64,000 nucleotides of DNA from Pantoea sp. Nvir (lineage in GTDB: Bacteria; Pseudomonadota; Gammaproteobacteria; Enterobacterales; Enterobacteriaceae): the NCBI RefSeq assembly GCF_009829915.1, contig NZ_SZZW01000001.1:372001-436000 (forward strand), given 5' to 3'. This document shows positions 9,664 to 20,979 of this stretch, piece after piece. Numbering within the stretch: position 1 is the first letter of the stretch; the number at the start of each line of letters is the position of its first letter. Both the position numbers and the translations under genes were made by a program. The notes beneath the pieces are model-generated. The model was not told the origin of the DNA, did not search any database, and worked only from the letters and a program-made list of their open reading frames with translations.

Positions 9664-11751
9664 TTAAGACTCTGTAGCATCCTTAATGCTTAAGCGCACG
9701 CGATTTTGACGATCTACTTCCAGTACTTTAACAGGGACCTCTTCACCTATATGCAGGTGATCAGTAACTTTTTCAACGCGCTTGTCAGAGATTTGAGAAA
9801 TATGTACCAAACCCTCTTTACCGCTACTAATGGAAACGAAAGCACCGAAGTCAACGATACGCGTTACTTTACCTGTGTAAATACGACCTACTTCTATCTC
9901 GGCGGTAATCTCTTCGATACGACGGATTACCTCTTTTGCCTTTATACCATTGGGCACTGCAATTTTGACAGTGCCGTTATCTTCGATTTCAATAGTAGCA
10001 CCAGTCTCTTCCGTAAGTGCACGAATCACAGAACCGCCTCTACCTATGACATCCTTGATCTTGTCTGAATTAATCTTGATAGTATAAAGGCGCGGTGCAA
10101 ATTCTGAGATTTCTTGGCGAGGTGTTCTGATTGCTCGCTCCATCACATTTAAAATATGTAGACGCGCACCTTTGGCTTGATTGAGTGCAACCTGCATAAT
10201 TTCACGAGTTATGCCTTCTATCTTAATGTCCATTTGCAAAGCAGTCACTCCGTCACGGCTACCGGCTACTTTGAAATCCATATCACCGAGGTGATCTTCA
10301 TCGCCAAGAATATCAGATAATACCACAAACTTATTATCTTCTTTTATCAACCCCATTGCGATACCAGCAACAGCCGCTTTAATTGGCACACCTGCATCCA
10401 TTAAAGCTAATGAGGCACCACACACGGAAGCCATGGAAGAAGAACCGTTAGATTCAGTTATTTCTGATACCACACGCACAGTGTAGGGAAATTCTTGCTG
10501 CTTAGGCATAAGCGCTATTAGACTGCGTTTCGCCAGTCTTCCGTGACCAATCTCACGACGTTTCGGCGAACCTATCATACCAGTTTCACCTACCGAATAC
10601 GGAGGAAAATTATAGTGAAATAAAAAACCGTCAGTACGTTCGCCCATTAACTCCTCTAAGTTCTGTGCATCACGCGGGGTGCCTAGCGTTGCGGTCACTA
10701 GTGCTTGAGTTTCACCACGGGTAAATAACGCAGAACCATGAGTACGCGGTAATACCCCAGTACGTACATCCAAGCTGCGGACCATATCTCTTTCACGACC
10801 GTCGATACGCTGCTCGTTATTCAGGATGCGAGTACGTACCACTTTCTTTTCCAAGTTATGAATGATATTACTGATTGCTGTTTTATCCAGCGTATTATCT
10901 TCATTCAACAACGTAGCAATAATATCATCTTTTATAACAACAAGTTGTGCATGACGCTCTTGCTTATCAATGATGCGGTAAGCGTCTCTGATCCGCGCTT
11001 CACCTAGTACTTCAACACGTGCAATCAGCACGTCGTTAGCTGGCTCCGGTTGCCAATCCCAACGCGGTTTGCCTGCTTTTGCAACCAGACAGTTGATATT
11101 TTCAATTACAAGTTGCTGCTGTTCGTGACCTAAGACTACTGCATCTAGCATCTGCTCTTCAGTTAAGATAGATGCTGCGGACTCAACCATTAATACCGCA
11201 TTTTGGGTACCTGCAACCACTAAGTCCAGGCGTGATTGTTTTACTTCATCAATAGTCGGGTTCAACACATACTTATCGTTGATATATCCAACGCGAGCAG
11301 CACCAATCGGACCTTTAAAGGGAAGACCTGACAGCGCCAGAGCGGCAGAAACGCCTATCATCGCAATAATATCCGGGTTGACCTGTGGGTTCACGGAAAC
11401 CACGGTAGCGATCACTTGAACTTCGTTCATGAAACCTTCCGGGAACAGTGGACGGACTGGGCGATCGATCAGACGAGCAATAAGCGTCTCGCTTTCGCTT
11501 GGACGACCCTCGCGACGAAAGAAATTTCCCGGGATACGACCAGCCGCATAGGTACGCTCCTGATAATTGACTGTCAGAGGAAAAAAATCCTGGCCTGGAT
11601 TGGCTTTTTTCTGGGCAACAACGGTCACAAATACAGCGGTGTCGTCCATATTGGCCATAACAGCTGCAGTGGCCTGGCGCGCCATCATACCGGTTTCCAG
11701 TGTGACGGTATGCTGACCATATTGAAATTGACTTACGATCGGATTCAGCAA
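9664..11751 (-). CDS. pnp: Polynucleotide phosphorylase
   Basis: 3'-5' phosphorolytic exoribonuclease of the RNA degradosome. Two RNase-PH-like domains (first at [16 protein letters not shown], second at [14 protein letters not shown] with the [20 protein letters not shown] catalytic region), then the KH domain ([20 protein letters not shown]) and S1 domain ([13 protein letters not shown]) are all present. The frame is open upstream, but alignment and enteric precedent favour TTG 11751 (TTG-CTG-AAT-CCG), which gives 695 residues; E. coli pnp also uses TTG. The acidic tail after the S1 domain, involved in RNase E contact in E. coli, is about 16 residues shorter. It follows rpsO as in E. coli. 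Confidence 0.96.
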   Translation of the reverse strand: MLNPIVSQFQYGQHTVTLETGMMARQATAAVMANMDDTAVFVTVVAQKKANPGQDFFPLTVNYQERTYAAGRIPGNFFRREGRPSESETLIARLIDRPVRPLFPEGFMNEVQVIATVVSVNPQVNPDIIAMIGVSAALALSGLPFKGPIGAARVGYINDKYVLNPTIDEVKQSRLDLVVAGTQNAVLMVESAASILTEEQMLDAVVLGHEQQQLVIENINCLVAKAGKPRWDWQPEPANDVLIARVEVLGEARIRDAYRIIDKQERHAQLVVIKDDIIATLLNEDNTLDKTAISNIIHNLEKKVVRTRILNNEQRIDGRERDMVRSLDVRTGVLPRTHGSALFTRGETQALVTATLGTPRDAQNLEELMGERTDGFLFHYNFPPYSVGETGMIGSPKRREIGHGRLAKRSLIALMPKQQEFPYTVRVVSEITESNGSSSMASVCGASLALMDAGVPIKAAVAGIAMGLIKEDNKFVVLSDILGDEDHLGDMDFKVAGSRDGVTALQMDIKIEGITREIMQVALNQAKGARLHILNVMERAIRTPRQEISEFAPRLYTIKINSDKIKDVIGRGGSVIRALTEETGATIEIEDNGTVKIAVPNGIKAKEVIRRIEEITAEIEVGRIYTGKVTRIVDFGAFVSISSGKEGLVHISQISDKRVEKVTDHLHIGEEVPVKVLEVDRQNRVRLSIKDATES

Positions 11752-12058
11752 AATACATTCCTTACCTTCAGGGCAACGCACCTCTGGCGTACCATAGATT
11801 ACCTATCTTCGGTTGCATACTCACTACTAATAACAACCTTATCACCAATTATGAGATAAAGCCTATAATTAGCTACGCGAAATTTACAAACGCAGATCAC
11901 TTACAACAATACATCAATTTAGTCCAGATTGCTGTGGACTTCCAGAATAAGAGCCATAAAGGACCCTATAATCTCGAAATTAGCACAAATCTTACTGCAA
12001 TATACTCTTTTTCAAAAGTAACTGCACTATATCCTTGAACAATATCTTTAAATCAGAC
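11752..12058 (-). promoter_or_regulatory. rpsO-pnp intergenic leader with hairpin
   Basis: About 300 bases between rpsO and pnp. AGTCCA/TGGACT at 11931-11950 forms a 6-bp hairpin roughly 180 bases upstream of pnp. In E. coli this interval carries the rpsO terminator, a pnp promoter and an RNase III stem used in pnp autoregulation; equivalence is inferred from position only. Confidence 0.4.
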
Positions 12059-12328
12059 TTAACGACGCAGACCTAAGCTTTCAATTAGTGTTGTGTAACA
12101 CGCCACATCCTTCCGCTTCAGATAGTCTAGCATTTTACGACGCTGAGATACCATGCGTAGAAGACCGCAACGGCTATGGTGGTCTTTTTTATGTTTAGAG
12201 AAGTGAGATTGCAGGTGGTTAATTTGAGCAGTAAGTAACGCGATTTGAACTTTAGCTGAACCGCTTTCTTTAGCATTACGACCGTATTTAGCAATTATAT
12301 CTGCTTTAACTTCTACATTTAGGGACAT
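12059..12328 (-). CDS. rpsO: 30S ribosomal protein S15
   Basis: Primary 16S rRNA-binding protein of the 30S platform. Exactly 89 residues when started at ATG 12328 (GGAG upstream), matching E. coli; the frame extends ten codons further upstream without homology. The core [13 protein letters not shown] and KKDHHSR is intact. Unusual changes are two Arg to Cys substitutions ([10 protein letters not shown] near residue 54 and DVACYT near 77) and Arg to Ser near 84, in a protein normally rich in rRNA-contacting Arg. Confidence 0.97.
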   Translation of the reverse strand: MSLNVEVKADIIAKYGRNAKESGSAKVQIALLTAQINHLQSHFSKHKKDHHSRCGLLRMVSQRRKMLDYLKRKDVACYTTLIESLGLRR

Positions 12329-12701
12329 AATAAACTCCAGTAATAAATGAATGTACAAGTACCGATTGCTGAATGCAACAGGCTTATTTAAAAGTATCCT
12401 ATTTTATTTAAACTACACTTGTTACGTACGTAACAACATCCTTTAATTGGGGAGTATGTCGCCAATGTAAAGTACGCAAGTTACAATATTCTCGTTTATA
12501 CAGCTGCCGAAAACTCAACCACTAAAAGGATAAAATGCCACAACCCTATTGTTGATATGTTGTTGTTTTTAACATACTGATAAATAAATGTGGTTTAACT
12601 AATACTCTTCATCTATAGTTTCTTCGCCATCTGGGAGCATACATACCTGAAATATTTTGCTTAAAATAATTAAGCTAAGCGGCGAACGATAGGAGCTAAG
12701 T
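12329..12701. other. Gap after truB, possible PUA-domain relic
   Basis: The minus-strand sequence just beyond the truB stop remains open in another frame for about 35 codons (ending LPDGEETIDEEY). Its weak likeness to the TruB C-terminus suggests frameshifted remains of the lost PUA domain. The rest should hold the rpsO promoter. Confidence 0.35.
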
Positions 12702-13469
12702 TTAACATGGGATATACTCCATTAAGCTATCCATCGGTAGCAAAAATTTGTCAAGCAGCATGTAATCTGGCGTTTCTGCTTCATTAACTGTATCTATCAA
12801 AGCTCGCGCTTGTAGTTCTTCCAGCGTCATCATTTTTTCGATTGGGTAGTGTGCTACCTGTAAACGACGCAGCATAATAACATGAGCACCACAACCGAGC
12901 TGCTCACCAAGGTCGTCAATAATAGTGCGGATATATGTTCCTTTGGAAACGTGAATTGTTAGCTCTAGTTGATTACCTTCCCAGCGGATAATCTGAATTG
13001 CAAAGACGGTAATTGGACGCGCTTGACGTGGTACAGTAATCCCTTCCCGTGCATATTCATAAAGCTTACGCCCCTGATATTTAAGGGCAGAAAACATAGT
13101 TGGTACCTGCATCGTCTCACCAAGAAATCTCTCTAGCGCTGCATTCAAATCATGACGACTAAAAGTCATCGGACGTATTGCAATAATGTTGCCATCGGCA
13201 TCTGAAGTATCTGTGCGCTGGCCAAGACGTGCAATCACGTGATAACGTTTATCTGAATTGAGTAAATAATGAGAAAACTTAGTAGATTTACCAAAACAAA
13301 TCGGTAGCATGCCGGTTGCCATAGGATCAAGCGAACCAGTATGGCCTGCTTTGTTAGCATTAAATAACCGTTTAACCTTCTGTAACACATTGTTGGAGGA
13401 TACACCATGCTGCTTATCTAGCAAAAAAATACCGTGGACGTCGCGTCCGCGACGACGAGGACAACTCAT
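12702..13469 (-). CDS. truB: tRNA pseudouridine-55 synthase lacking the PUA domain
   Basis: Isomerises U55 in the T-loop of tRNAs. The catalytic domain is complete, with [15 protein letters not shown] (catalytic Asp), the [19 protein letters not shown] segment, [15 protein letters not shown] and [23 protein letters not shown]. It ends at residue 255 with [13 protein letters not shown], where E. coli continues for about 60 residues as the C-terminal PUA domain, so the protein is truncated. ATG 13469 (AGGAGA upstream) gives the enteric MSxPRRRGRD start; the preceding TTG is less likely. Ten bases downstream of rbfA in a translation operon. Confidence 0.93.
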   Translation of the reverse strand: MSCPRRRGRDVHGIFLLDKQHGVSSNNVLQKVKRLFNANKAGHTGSLDPMATGMLPICFGKSTKFSHYLLNSDKRYHVIARLGQRTDTSDADGNIIAIRPMTFSRHDLNAALERFLGETMQVPTMFSALKYQGRKLYEYAREGITVPRQARPITVFAIQIIRWEGNQLELTIHVSKGTYIRTIIDDLGEQLGCGAHVIMLRRLQVAHYPIEKMMTLEELQARALIDTVNEAETPDYMLLDKFLLPMDSLMEYIPC

Positions 13470-13478
13470 CAATTCTCC

Positions 13479-13880
13479 TTATTCATCTTTTACAACATTT
13501 TCTCCGTGATATTCAACATCGTTGTTCTTTATTACGCCACTCACTAAGTTTGACATACGTATACCTTCAACCAAAGAATTATCGTAGAAGAAAGTGAGAT
13601 CTGGTATAATACGTAAGCACATTGCCTTGCCGAGTAGGCTACGAATATAGCCGCTCGCGTCTTTAAGGGCTTTTAGCCCATTTTTTACTATATCCTTATC
13701 TTGATCTTTAAGAAACGTAACAAATACTTTGGCATAAGCAAGATCGCGCGATACTTCCACTCCAGATACTGTTACCATCATACTAAGGCGTGGGTCTCTG
13801 ATCTCACGCTGTAAGATGATTGAAAGCTCTTTTTGCAGATTCTGCGCTACGCGTAATGAACGACCAAACTCTTTTGCCAT
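13479..13880 (-). CDS. rbfA: 30S ribosome-binding factor A
   Basis: Binds immature 30S subunits near 16S helix 1 and aids late maturation. 133 residues from the third of three consecutive ATGs, which matches MAKEFGR of E. coli; 13886 and 13883 are alternative starts. Conserved KH-like fold segments are [34 protein letters not shown], [18 protein letters not shown] and [17 protein letters not shown]. The tail is diverged and slightly longer. Lies between infB and truB as in E. coli. Confidence 0.95.
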   Translation of the reverse strand: MAKEFGRSLRVAQNLQKELSIILQREIRDPRLSMMVTVSGVEVSRDLAYAKVFVTFLKDQDKDIVKNGLKALKDASGYIRSLLGKAMCLRIIPDLTFFYDNSLVEGIRMSNLVSGVIKNNDVEYHGENVVKDE

Positions 13881-13921
13881 CATCATTTATCCTAAATCAC
13901 AATACATCATATGACACTTAG

Positions 13922-16630
13922 TCATATGGTGCGTTTAACTTCAACTACTTCGAATACTTCGATCATATCGCCAACACGAACATCATTGTAATTCTTAACG
14001 CCGATACCGCACTCCATACCATTACGTACTTCGTTAACATCATCTTTAAAGCGACGCAGAGACTCCAGTTCACCTTCATAGATAACTACATTATTACGCA
14101 GTACTCGAATCGGGTTATGACGCTTGATATTACCTTCTGTGACCATAGAGCCTGCAATCGCACCGAATTTTGGTGACTTGAACACATCACGTACTTCAGC
14201 CAGACCTATAATTTGTTGCTTAAACTCTGGTGCTAACATGCCACTCATTGCTGCTTTGACTTCATCGATCAGAGTATAGATAACGGAATAATAGCGTAGG
14301 TCGACGTTTTCAGTATCAATAATACGACGTGCAGAAGCATCGGCACGCACATTAAAACCCAAGATGATGGCATTAGAAGCTGCGGCTAATGTTGCATCCG
14401 TTTCGGTAATACCACTTACACCAGAACCAATAATTTTTACTTTCACTTCCTCGGTAGAGAGCTTGAGCAACGAGTCGGAAATTGCCTCTACAGAACCTTG
14501 CACGTCCGCTTTAAGTACGATGTTAAGTTCGGAAACTTCGCCTCCAGTCATATTAGCAAATATGTTTTCCAACTTCGATTTTTGCTGACGCGCTAATTTT
14601 ACTTCGCGAAATTTACCCTGACGATGGAGAGCCACTTCACGAGCTTTCTTTTCGTCACGTACTACAGTTACTTCATCGCCAGCCGCCGGCACGCCCGAAA
14701 GGCCGAGAATCTCTACTGGAATAGAAGGACCGGCTTCAGTCACTTCACGTCCTAGTTCATTACGCATAGCACGCACACGGCCATACTCAAAGCCGCAGAG
14801 CACAATATCGCCTCTGTTCAGCGTACCTTCACGCACCAGCACGGTAGCAACTGGACCACGGCCTTTGTCAAGGAATGATTCAATTACTATACCGCTCGCC
14901 ATACCTTCGCGAATAGCCGTCAGTTCTAGAACTTCCGCTTGTAGCAAAATCGCATTCATTAAATTATCAATACCGGTTCCGGTCTTTGCAGAGACGTTCA
15001 CAAACATGTTTTCGCCTCCCCAAGCTTCGGGGATAATACCGTATTTTGTTAATTCATTATTCACACGCTCTGGATCAGCTTCTGGCTTATCGATCTTGTT
15101 AACAGCAACTACAACAGGCACCTCTGCTGCCTTCGCGTGCTGGATTGCTTCGATAGTTTGCGGCATTACGCCGTCATCAGCTGCGACCACTAGGATAACA
15201 ATATCCGTTGCCTGTGCACCACGCGCACGCATTGCAGTAAACGCAGCATGGCCAGGGGTGTCCAGAAAAGTGATTATTCCGTTTTCAGTTTCAACGTGGT
15301 AAGCACCAATATGCTGCGTAATGCCACCTGCTTCGCCAGAAGCTACTTTGGTAGAACGAATATAATCTAGTAACGAAGTTTTACCGTGGTCAACATGTCC
15401 CATGATAGTCACCACCGGTGCCCGCGACTCCTGTACAGCATCGGTATCTCGATCGTTCATGACTGCTTCTTCTAGATCGTTTTCACGGCGCAGAATCACT
15501 TTATGACCCATTTCTTCTGCTACTAGCTGTGCTGTCTCCTGGTCGATAACCTGATTAATAGTCGCCATCGCACCCATCTTTATCATTGCTTTAATAATTT
15601 GAGAACCTTTTACAGCCATTTTGCTAGCCAGTTCAGCAACAGTGATGGTTTCACCGATGATCACGTCGCGGTTTACAGCTTGAGAAGGCCTATTGAAACT
15701 TTGCTGTAGCACGCTCGGCTTGCGGTGTTTGCCAATCTTACCGCCACGTACCGCAGCGCGCGCTTCTTCTCGATCGGTTTTTGCTTCAGAATGTTTATTG
15801 CTTTTTTTTGCTTGACGCACCACTTTAGTAGTACGAGAACGGCCACGACCACCTTCTACTTCGCGATCATTTTCGTCTTCAGCCTGGCGTGCATGATGTG
15901 AAGTCGTAATGTGATAGTCCCCATGTGTCTCCTCATCGTCTTTCTTGTTCCAATCACCAGCTTTCTCTTCAGCCAGACAACGCACTTCTTCGGCGACACG
16001 GCGGGCACTTTCTTCTAGCTTACGGTACGCTTCTTCTTCAGCCTTACGCTTTAGTTCAGCCGCTTCCGCTTCTCGACGGGCTTTGTCAAACTGCACAGTC
16101 TTGTGAGTATTGTTAGTTTGGTACTTCACCCCTTTAGCTTTTTCTTCGGTTTCACGCTTTACTTTTTCTACTGCTTCGCGTTTAGCTTTTTCTTCGGTTT
16201 CACGCTTTACTTTTTCTACTGCTTCGCGTTTAGCTTTTTCTTCGGTTTCACGCTTTACTTTTTCTACTGCTTCGCGTTTAGCTTTTTCTTCGGTTTCACG
16301 CTGTGCTTGTCTTGCTACTCCTTCCTGTTCAGTTTCAACATCACTTTTTACATAGGTGCGTTTTTTTCGCACCTCAATTTGCACAGATTTATTTTTACCT
16401 CCAGTGCCCAGTACACTCAAAGTACTACGCGTCTTACGCTGCAATGTTAACTTTTCTGAGCCGGTCTGACCATGTTCGCGATTAAGGTAAGAAAGTAGAA
16501 TTTCTTTCTCTTGCTGCGTTACCGCGTCGTTTTCCGACTTGCGGATCCCCGCATCAGCTAATTGCTGCAATAATCGATTGACCGAAGTCTGAATCTCCAC
16601 GGCCAGCAACTTTACGGTTACATCTGTCAT
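13922..16630 (-). CDS. infB: Translation initiation factor IF-2
   Basis: GTPase that delivers initiator tRNA to the 30S subunit. 902 residues against 890. The N-terminal IF2N domain ([16 protein letters not shown]) is followed by a Lys/Glu/Arg-rich charged helix at about residues 95-225, containing 16-residue tandem repeats, then a second IF2N-like domain, the G domain ([29 protein letters not shown]) and the C-terminal tRNA-binding domains. The initial ATG at 16630 has AAGGAA upstream. Sits between nusA and rbfA in the conserved operon. Confidence 0.97.
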   Translation of the reverse strand: MTDVTVKLLAVEIQTSVNRLLQQLADAGIRKSENDAVTQQEKEILLSYLNREHGQTGSEKLTLQRKTRSTLSVLGTGGKNKSVQIEVRKKRTYVKSDVETEQEGVARQAQRETEEKAKREAVEKVKRETEEKAKREAVEKVKRETEEKAKREAVEKVKRETEEKAKGVKYQTNNTHKTVQFDKARREAEAAELKRKAEEEAYRKLEESARRVAEEVRCLAEEKAGDWNKKDDEETHGDYHITTSHHARQAEDENDREVEGGRGRSRTTKVVRQAKKSNKHSEAKTDREEARAAVRGGKIGKHRKPSVLQQSFNRPSQAVNRDVIIGETITVAELASKMAVKGSQIIKAMIKMGAMATINQVIDQETAQLVAEEMGHKVILRRENDLEEAVMNDRDTDAVQESRAPVVTIMGHVDHGKTSLLDYIRSTKVASGEAGGITQHIGAYHVETENGIITFLDTPGHAAFTAMRARGAQATDIVILVVAADDGVMPQTIEAIQHAKAAEVPVVVAVNKIDKPEADPERVNNELTKYGIIPEAWGGENMFVNVSAKTGTGIDNLMNAILLQAEVLELTAIREGMASGIVIESFLDKGRGPVATVLVREGTLNRGDIVLCGFEYGRVRAMRNELGREVTEAGPSIPVEILGLSGVPAAGDEVTVVRDEKKAREVALHRQGKFREVKLARQQKSKLENIFANMTGGEVSELNIVLKADVQGSVEAISDSLLKLSTEEVKVKIIGSGVSGITETDATLAAASNAIILGFNVRADASARRIIDTENVDLRYYSVIYTLIDEVKAAMSGMLAPEFKQQIIGLAEVRDVFKSPKFGAIAGSMVTEGNIKRHNPIRVLRNNVVIYEGELESLRRFKDDVNEVRNGMECGIGVKNYNDVRVGDMIEVFEVVEVKRTI
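16133..16303 (-). repeat. 48-bp tandem repeat inside infB
   Basis: A unit of 48 bp occurs about 3.5 times, beginning at 16133, 16181, 16229 and 16277. The copies look identical over their full length apart from the partial last copy. It encodes the 16-residue charged unit [16 protein letters not shown]. Identity at synonymous positions points to recent slippage or unequal exchange. Enteric IF-2 has a similar but non-identical charged region. Confidence 0.9.
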
Positions 16631-16647
16631 GCTGTTCCTTCCTGTTA

Positions 16648-18135
16648 TTACGCGTCATTGCCGAACCAGCAGATATTTCTTGCCGCCATAATCAGCGCGC
16701 CGGCTTGTTCATTATTTAGCCCTTCAATATCGATAAGATCATCTATACTTTGCTCAGCGAGAGCTTCTAGCGTGCGCACCCCTTTTGCAGCCAGACAACA
16801 CGCCAGAGAATGCTCCATGCCATCAAGTTTCAGCAAATCCTCAGCAGGCTCCTGATTACCACGACTCTCTTCTTTCGCTAGTGCCAACGTTGTTAACACA
16901 TTTTTTGCGCGTTCACGCAAATTCTCTATAGTTTCTTTGTCCAAACCATCAACGTCTAGCAGCTCTTTAAGGGGAACATATGCTAGTTCTTCTAGCGAAG
17001 AGAATCCCTCTTCTACCAGAACAGTAGCGCATTGTTTATCTATATCCAGATATTTGGTGAATATATCGATAGCTGCATAAGCTTCAGCCTGGTATTTCTC
17101 ATGCAACTCACTAACAGTCATTACATTTAACTCCCAACCGCTTAGCTGAGACGCCAGACGCACATTTTGGCCGTTACGACCGATCGCTTGAGCTAGATTG
17201 TCAGCTTCAACAGCGATATCCATAGTGTGGTTGTCTTCATCAACTAATATTGACGTCACATCTGCTGGAGCCATGGCATTAATAACGAACTGTGCTGGGT
17301 TATCATCCCACAATACAATATCTATCCGTTCACCGCCTAGCTCACTCGAAACAGCCTGGACGCGCGCGCCGCGCATACCCACACAAGCACCGACTGGATC
17401 AATACGTTTATCGTTAGTTTTTACTGCAATTTTCGCACGAGAGCCTGGATCACGAGCTGCTGCTTTTATTTCTATAACCTCTTCACCGATTTCCGGCACC
17501 TCAATGCGAAATAATTCGATTAGCATTGCTGGCTTAGAGCGAGTTACAAACAGCTGTGCACCCCGCGCCTCTGGACGCACGGAGTAAAGGACACCGCGAA
17601 TGCGATCTCCTAGACGAAAATTTTCTCGTGGTAGCATATCCTCACGTAAAATCACTGCTTCAGCATTACCTCCGAGGTCAAGCGTGATATTATCGCGATT
17701 AACTTTTTTTATCACGCCAGTGATAATGTCACCTTCATGTTCACGAAACTGATCAACTACCATCGCGCGTTCCGCTTCACGTACTTTCTGTACAATAACC
17801 TGCTTTGCTGTTTGGGTCGTAATACGGTCAAAAGTAACTGATTCAATCTGATCTTCAACATAATCACCCAAATTGAGAGCTACGTCCTCGAAGCGGGCTG
17901 CTTCCAGTGTGATCTCACGTGTCGGCTGTATGACATCTTCTACAATTTCCCAGCGGCGGAAGGTATCAAAGTCTCCGCTTTTACGATCGATGCTGACGCG
18001 AACATCAATCTCTTGTTCGTACTTTTTTTTTGTCGCAGTTGCCAAAGCACTCTCTAGCGCTTTGAAAATTTTCTCACGCGGAAGGGCTTTTTCGTTAGAA
18101 ACAGCTTCTACAACAGCTAAGATCTCTTTGTTCAT
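16648..18135 (-). CDS. nusA: Transcription termination/antitermination factor NusA
   Basis: RNA polymerase-associated factor for pausing, termination and antitermination. Exactly 495 residues from ATG 18135 (GAGG upstream), as in E. coli; the frame is open five codons further upstream. N-terminal polymerase-binding domain ([24 protein letters not shown]), S1 domain ([22 protein letters not shown]), KH1 and KH2 ([37 protein letters not shown]) and two acidic C-terminal repeats ending [12 protein letters not shown] are all present. Operon rimP-nusA-infB. Confidence 0.97.
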   Translation of the reverse strand: MNKEILAVVEAVSNEKALPREKIFKALESALATATKKKYEQEIDVRVSIDRKSGDFDTFRRWEIVEDVIQPTREITLEAARFEDVALNLGDYVEDQIESVTFDRITTQTAKQVIVQKVREAERAMVVDQFREHEGDIITGVIKKVNRDNITLDLGGNAEAVILREDMLPRENFRLGDRIRGVLYSVRPEARGAQLFVTRSKPAMLIELFRIEVPEIGEEVIEIKAAARDPGSRAKIAVKTNDKRIDPVGACVGMRGARVQAVSSELGGERIDIVLWDDNPAQFVINAMAPADVTSILVDEDNHTMDIAVEADNLAQAIGRNGQNVRLASQLSGWELNVMTVSELHEKYQAEAYAAIDIFTKYLDIDKQCATVLVEEGFSSLEELAYVPLKELLDVDGLDKETIENLRERAKNVLTTLALAKEESRGNQEPAEDLLKLDGMEHSLACCLAAKGVRTLEALAEQSIDDLIDIEGLNNEQAGALIMAARNICWFGNDA

Positions 18136-18159
18136 CGTTGTTAGCCTCAATCCGGACTT

Positions 18160-18612
18160 TTAAAAATGGGGTACTAAGTTCGCTTTCTGAATGTTGCTCA
18201 GTGCAAACACTTCATCTTTCCCTTTAACAGTCACCGTCACCATCTCGTCTTTTACCGACTTAATAATGCCTTTCCACTTACGGCGGTTCCGTACCCCTAT
18301 GCGTAGGACCAGACTCACTTCTTCATTTGTAAAACGTGTATAATGTTCCGCGGTAAAGAGGGGGCGATCCAGCCCCGGTGAGGATACCTCAAGGTTAAAA
18401 GCTGCAGTAATGGGATCTTCCACATCCAAGACCGCGCCTACTTGGTAGCTTACATCTACGCAATCTTCGATATTGATGCCATTTTTATTATCAATATAGA
18501 TACGTAGAGTTGAGATACGACCGTGAAAGAATTCAATTCCGACCAATTCATAGCCGAGTGCTTCTACCGGAGCTGATAACAATTTTGTCAAGTTTTGCTT
18601 TAATATAGACAA
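18160..18612 (-). CDS. rimP: Ribosome maturation factor RimP
   Basis: Assists early 30S assembly. 150 residues, identical in length to E. coli, with [15 protein letters not shown], the [26 protein letters not shown] core and the C-terminal [11 protein letters not shown]. Translation starts at TTG 18612 behind GGTGAGGA; E. coli rimP also begins with TTG. It is the first protein gene after tRNA-fMet and stands behind two terminator-like hairpins, implying attenuation of the operon. Confidence 0.95.
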   Translation of the reverse strand: MSILKQNLTKLLSAPVEALGYELVGIEFFHGRISTLRIYIDNKNGINIEDCVDVSYQVGAVLDVEDPITAAFNLEVSSPGLDRPLFTAEHYTRFTNEEVSLVLRIGVRNRRKWKGIIKSVKDEMVTVTVKGKDEVFALSNIQKANLVPHF

Positions 18613-18629
18613 TCCTCACCCCAAGACGT

Positions 18630-18651
18630 AAAAAAAGGGCCTAAAGAGCCC
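18630..18651 (-). terminator. Terminator/attenuator just upstream of rimP
   Basis: On the minus strand GGGC and GCCC pair around a 7-nt loop and are followed by seven T, 18 bases before the rimP start. It would attenuate metY transcripts before they enter rimP-nusA-infB. Confidence 0.65.
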
Positions 18652-18655
18652 ATTA

Positions 18656-18719
18656 GTACAAGGGTATAGTAATAAAAAACCCCGAGAATTCGGGGTTTTT
18701 TATTACTATACCCTTGTAC
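18656..18719. terminator. 64-bp perfect hairpin, bidirectional terminator between tRNA-fMet and rimP
   Basis: A 30-bp perfectly complementary stem (18656-18685 with 18690-18719) closes on the 4-nt loop GAAT. The core CCCCGA/TCGGGG flanked by A6 and T6 is a textbook intrinsic terminator in both directions; the outer 18 bp extend it far beyond terminator need. With the second hairpin it forms a tandem terminator after tRNA-fMet. Confidence 0.9.
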
Positions 18720-18808
18720 ACTGTAGTACCGTATGAGAAGAATTTTTTTCAAAAATCACACCAATAATGCACGTATTATATTTTGAAAATAACCCTCAGA
18801 GAAGGTAG

Positions 18809-18882
<74 letters not shown>

Positions 18883-18951
18883 TCTGAAAAACTATGGATA
18901 CTACCACCACTCTATCATTTTTACAAGTATGCAAGTAAAACTCAAGTTTGA

Positions 18952-19035
18952 TACCGAGGACGGGACTTGAACCCATAAGCCCAAAAGGGCACTACCACCT
19001 CAAGGTAGCGTGTCTACCAATTCCACCACCTCGGC
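18952..19035 (-). tRNA. leuU: tRNA-Leu (GAG)
   Basis: 84-nt class II tRNA with long variable arm (GTGCCC-TTTT-GGGCT) and anticodon GAG in CTTGAGG. Near-identical to E. coli leuU and placed next to secG as there. The template after A73 reads TCA rather than CCA. Confidence 0.97.
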
Positions 19036-19085
19036 CTTTTCAAATGGCAAGTTTAAAACCCATTTTATTGAAACCGTTGGTGAAA

Positions 19086-19424
19086 TTATTTAGGAATATC
19101 ATCATTTAATGTAGCTGCCTGGGCAGGTCCCTGAGTAGGTTGTGTTCTCTGAGCAGGCTCAGACAGATTTTCCCACTGACTTCTTTTTGAGAATTTATTA
19201 GTATTTAGGTTTCCTAGAACCAAACTAATGATAAAAAACAAAGCCATGAGAATACCGGTGAGGCGAGTCATAAAGTTGCTAGAACCTGTAGAACCGAACA
19301 AAGTTGCAGATGCACCTGTACCAAAAGAAGCTCCCATGTCAGCTCCCTTACCTTGTTGAAGTACAATAAGACCCACGATAGCTATAGCTACAATAAAAAA
19401 AACAATCAAAAAAGCTTGATACAT
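19086..19424 (-). CDS. secG: Protein translocase subunit SecG
   Basis: Small inner-membrane subunit of SecYEG that helps SecA-driven export. From ATG 19424 (AAGGAAG upstream) it has 112 residues against 110. Two transmembrane helices (VFFIVAIAIVGLIVLQQG and ILMALFFIISLVLG) flank the conserved GADMGASFGTGASATLFGS cytoplasmic loop; the C-terminal tail is Gln/Pro-rich as usual. The frame is open 11 codons upstream but without homology. Confidence 0.96.
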   Translation of the reverse strand: MYQAFLIVFFIVAIAIVGLIVLQQGKGADMGASFGTGASATLFGSTGSSNFMTRLTGILMALFFIISLVLGNLNTNKFSKRSQWENLSEPAQRTQPTQGPAQAATLNDDIPK

Positions 19425-19620
19425 AACCCACTTCCTTGAACGGTAAACGCACATCAAGGCTAGATCTCAGAGTAAAATCATATCCATCTACTATCCTACT
19501 AGGACAGACTTTAAATATTACTCAAAGCCATATAACTCTGCAAGCACAATTTTATTTATTTCGTCTAAATATGGCAAAAAGAGCGATCTCTATAGATTTA
19601 AAAATAGAAGACGTATAAAA

Positions 19621-20979
19621 CTATTCACCGTTAACACCTGCAAGGACCTTAATTTGATCGGCAATGAAATGAGCTAATCTAGTAACTTGCTCTTCATCCT
19701 CGCCTTCGACCATGACGCGAATCAGCGGCTCAGTGCCAGATTTGCGCAATAGCACGCGTCCGTGGCCTTGGCTGGCCAAGGTTTTTTCTACTTCTGCCGT
19801 TAGTTGTTTCACGTTTTCATTTTTTAGCGGATCGCTGACACCATTAAAACACACGTTCACCAGCACCTGCGGCAGCATTTTTATGCCTTTACAGAGATTA
19901 TACAAACTTATTTGGTTACGCACCATTGTAGCAAGCACTTGCAAACTCGCTATAATGCCGTCACCGGTGCTCATTTTATCAAGTAAAATAATATGGCCGG
20001 AGTTTTCTGCACCGAGACGCCACTTCTTTTCCTGCATCTTTTCTAGAACGTAACGATCACCTACTTTAGCACGCAAAAAAGGAATATTTAGCTCCTTCAG
20101 TGCTAGTTCTAGTCCCATATTACTCATCAAGGTGCCTACTACGCCACCGTGGAGCTCACCCTGACGCAGGCCTTCGCGCGCAATAATATAGAGGATTTGA
20201 TCTCCATCTACTTTCGTTCCTAAATGGTCAACCATCATAATGCGGTCGCCATCACCATCATAGGCTAGCCCTAAATCGGCTTTTTCTGCTAGAACGCACT
20301 GTTGTAACATGCGTAAATCGGTCGCGCCACACGCTTTATTGATATTCATACCGTCGGGCTGATTAGCAATAGTTATAACAGTCGCTCCTAAATCGCTGAG
20401 CACGTTTGGTGCGATCTGATAGGTTGCACCGTTGGCACAATCGACGACGATCTTCAAAGTATTCAATCTCAACTCTGTAGGAAAGGTTCCTTTACAAAAG
20501 TTAATATATCGATCTGCAGCATCTACAATACGTCCGGCTCTCCCTAGCTTGTCAGCTTTCACACAAGTCAGTGGCTTCTCCATTTCCAGCTCGATAGCTT
20601 TTTCCACCTTATCTGGTAACTTAGTACCCTCAGCCGAGAAAAATTTGATACCATTATCGTCAAATGGGTTGTGTGACGCAGAGATTACGATTCCCACGTC
20701 AGCACGGAAGATACGCATCAAGTAAGCTATAGCAGGTGTCGGCATTGGGCCTGTAAAAAAAGCGGATAAGCCCGCAGCCGCTAGCCCCGCTTCAAGGGCA
20801 GATTCAAGCATATAGCCAGAGATACGCGTATCTTTACCGATCAAAACTTTTCGGGAACCATGACGGGCTAATACTTTACCGGCCGCCCAGCCAAGTTTCA
20901 ATACAAAATCAGGGGTAATAGGCGCCTTGCCAACTTTGCCGCGAATACCATCTGTACCAAAATACTTACGATTGCTCAT
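19621..20979 (-). CDS. glmM: Phosphoglucosamine mutase
   Basis: Interconverts glucosamine-6-P and glucosamine-1-P for UDP-GlcNAc, hence peptidoglycan and lipid A. 452 residues, seven longer than E. coli at the C-terminus. Motifs are FGTDGIRG at the start, the phosphoserine loop [11 protein letters not shown] near residue 100, the metal-binding DGDGDR near 242, and [19 protein letters not shown] near 415. Its first codons overlap the 3' end of folP by 14 bases, indicating translational coupling. Confidence 0.97.
   Translation of the reverse strand: MSNRKYFGTDGIRGKVGKAPITPDFVLKLGWAAGKVLARHGSRKVLIGKDTRISGYMLESALEAGLAAAGLSAFFTGPMPTPAIAYLMRIFRADVGIVISASHNPFDDNGIKFFSAEGTKLPDKVEKAIELEMEKPLTCVKADKLGRAGRIVDAADRYINFCKGTFPTELRLNTLKIVVDCANGATYQIAPNVLSDLGATVITIANQPDGMNINKACGATDLRMLQQCVLAEKADLGLAYDGDGDRIMMVDHLGTKVDGDQILYIIAREGLRQGELHGGVVGTLMSNMGLELALKELNIPFLRAKVGDRYVLEKMQEKKWRLGAENSGHIILLDKMSTGDGIIASLQVLATMVRNQISLYNLCKGIKMLPQVLVNVCFNGVSDPLKNENVKQLTAEVEKTLASQGHGRVLLRKSGTEPLIRVMVEGEDEEQVTRLAHFIADQIKVLAGVNGE

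Noticed and set aside
11315-11758. 147-codon minus-strand frame inside pnp
   Set aside because: Lies in another frame of a fully conserved PNPase gene; Ser/Arg-rich composition is typical of a shadow frame.
16133-16303. Regularly spaced repeats as a possible CRISPR array
   Set aside because: Units are contiguous 48-bp coding repeats without unique spacers.
16103-16450. Plus-strand Phe-rich frame opposite infB that looks like a membrane repeat protein
   Set aside because: It is the antisense of the infB Lys/Glu repeat; no ribosome site or homology.
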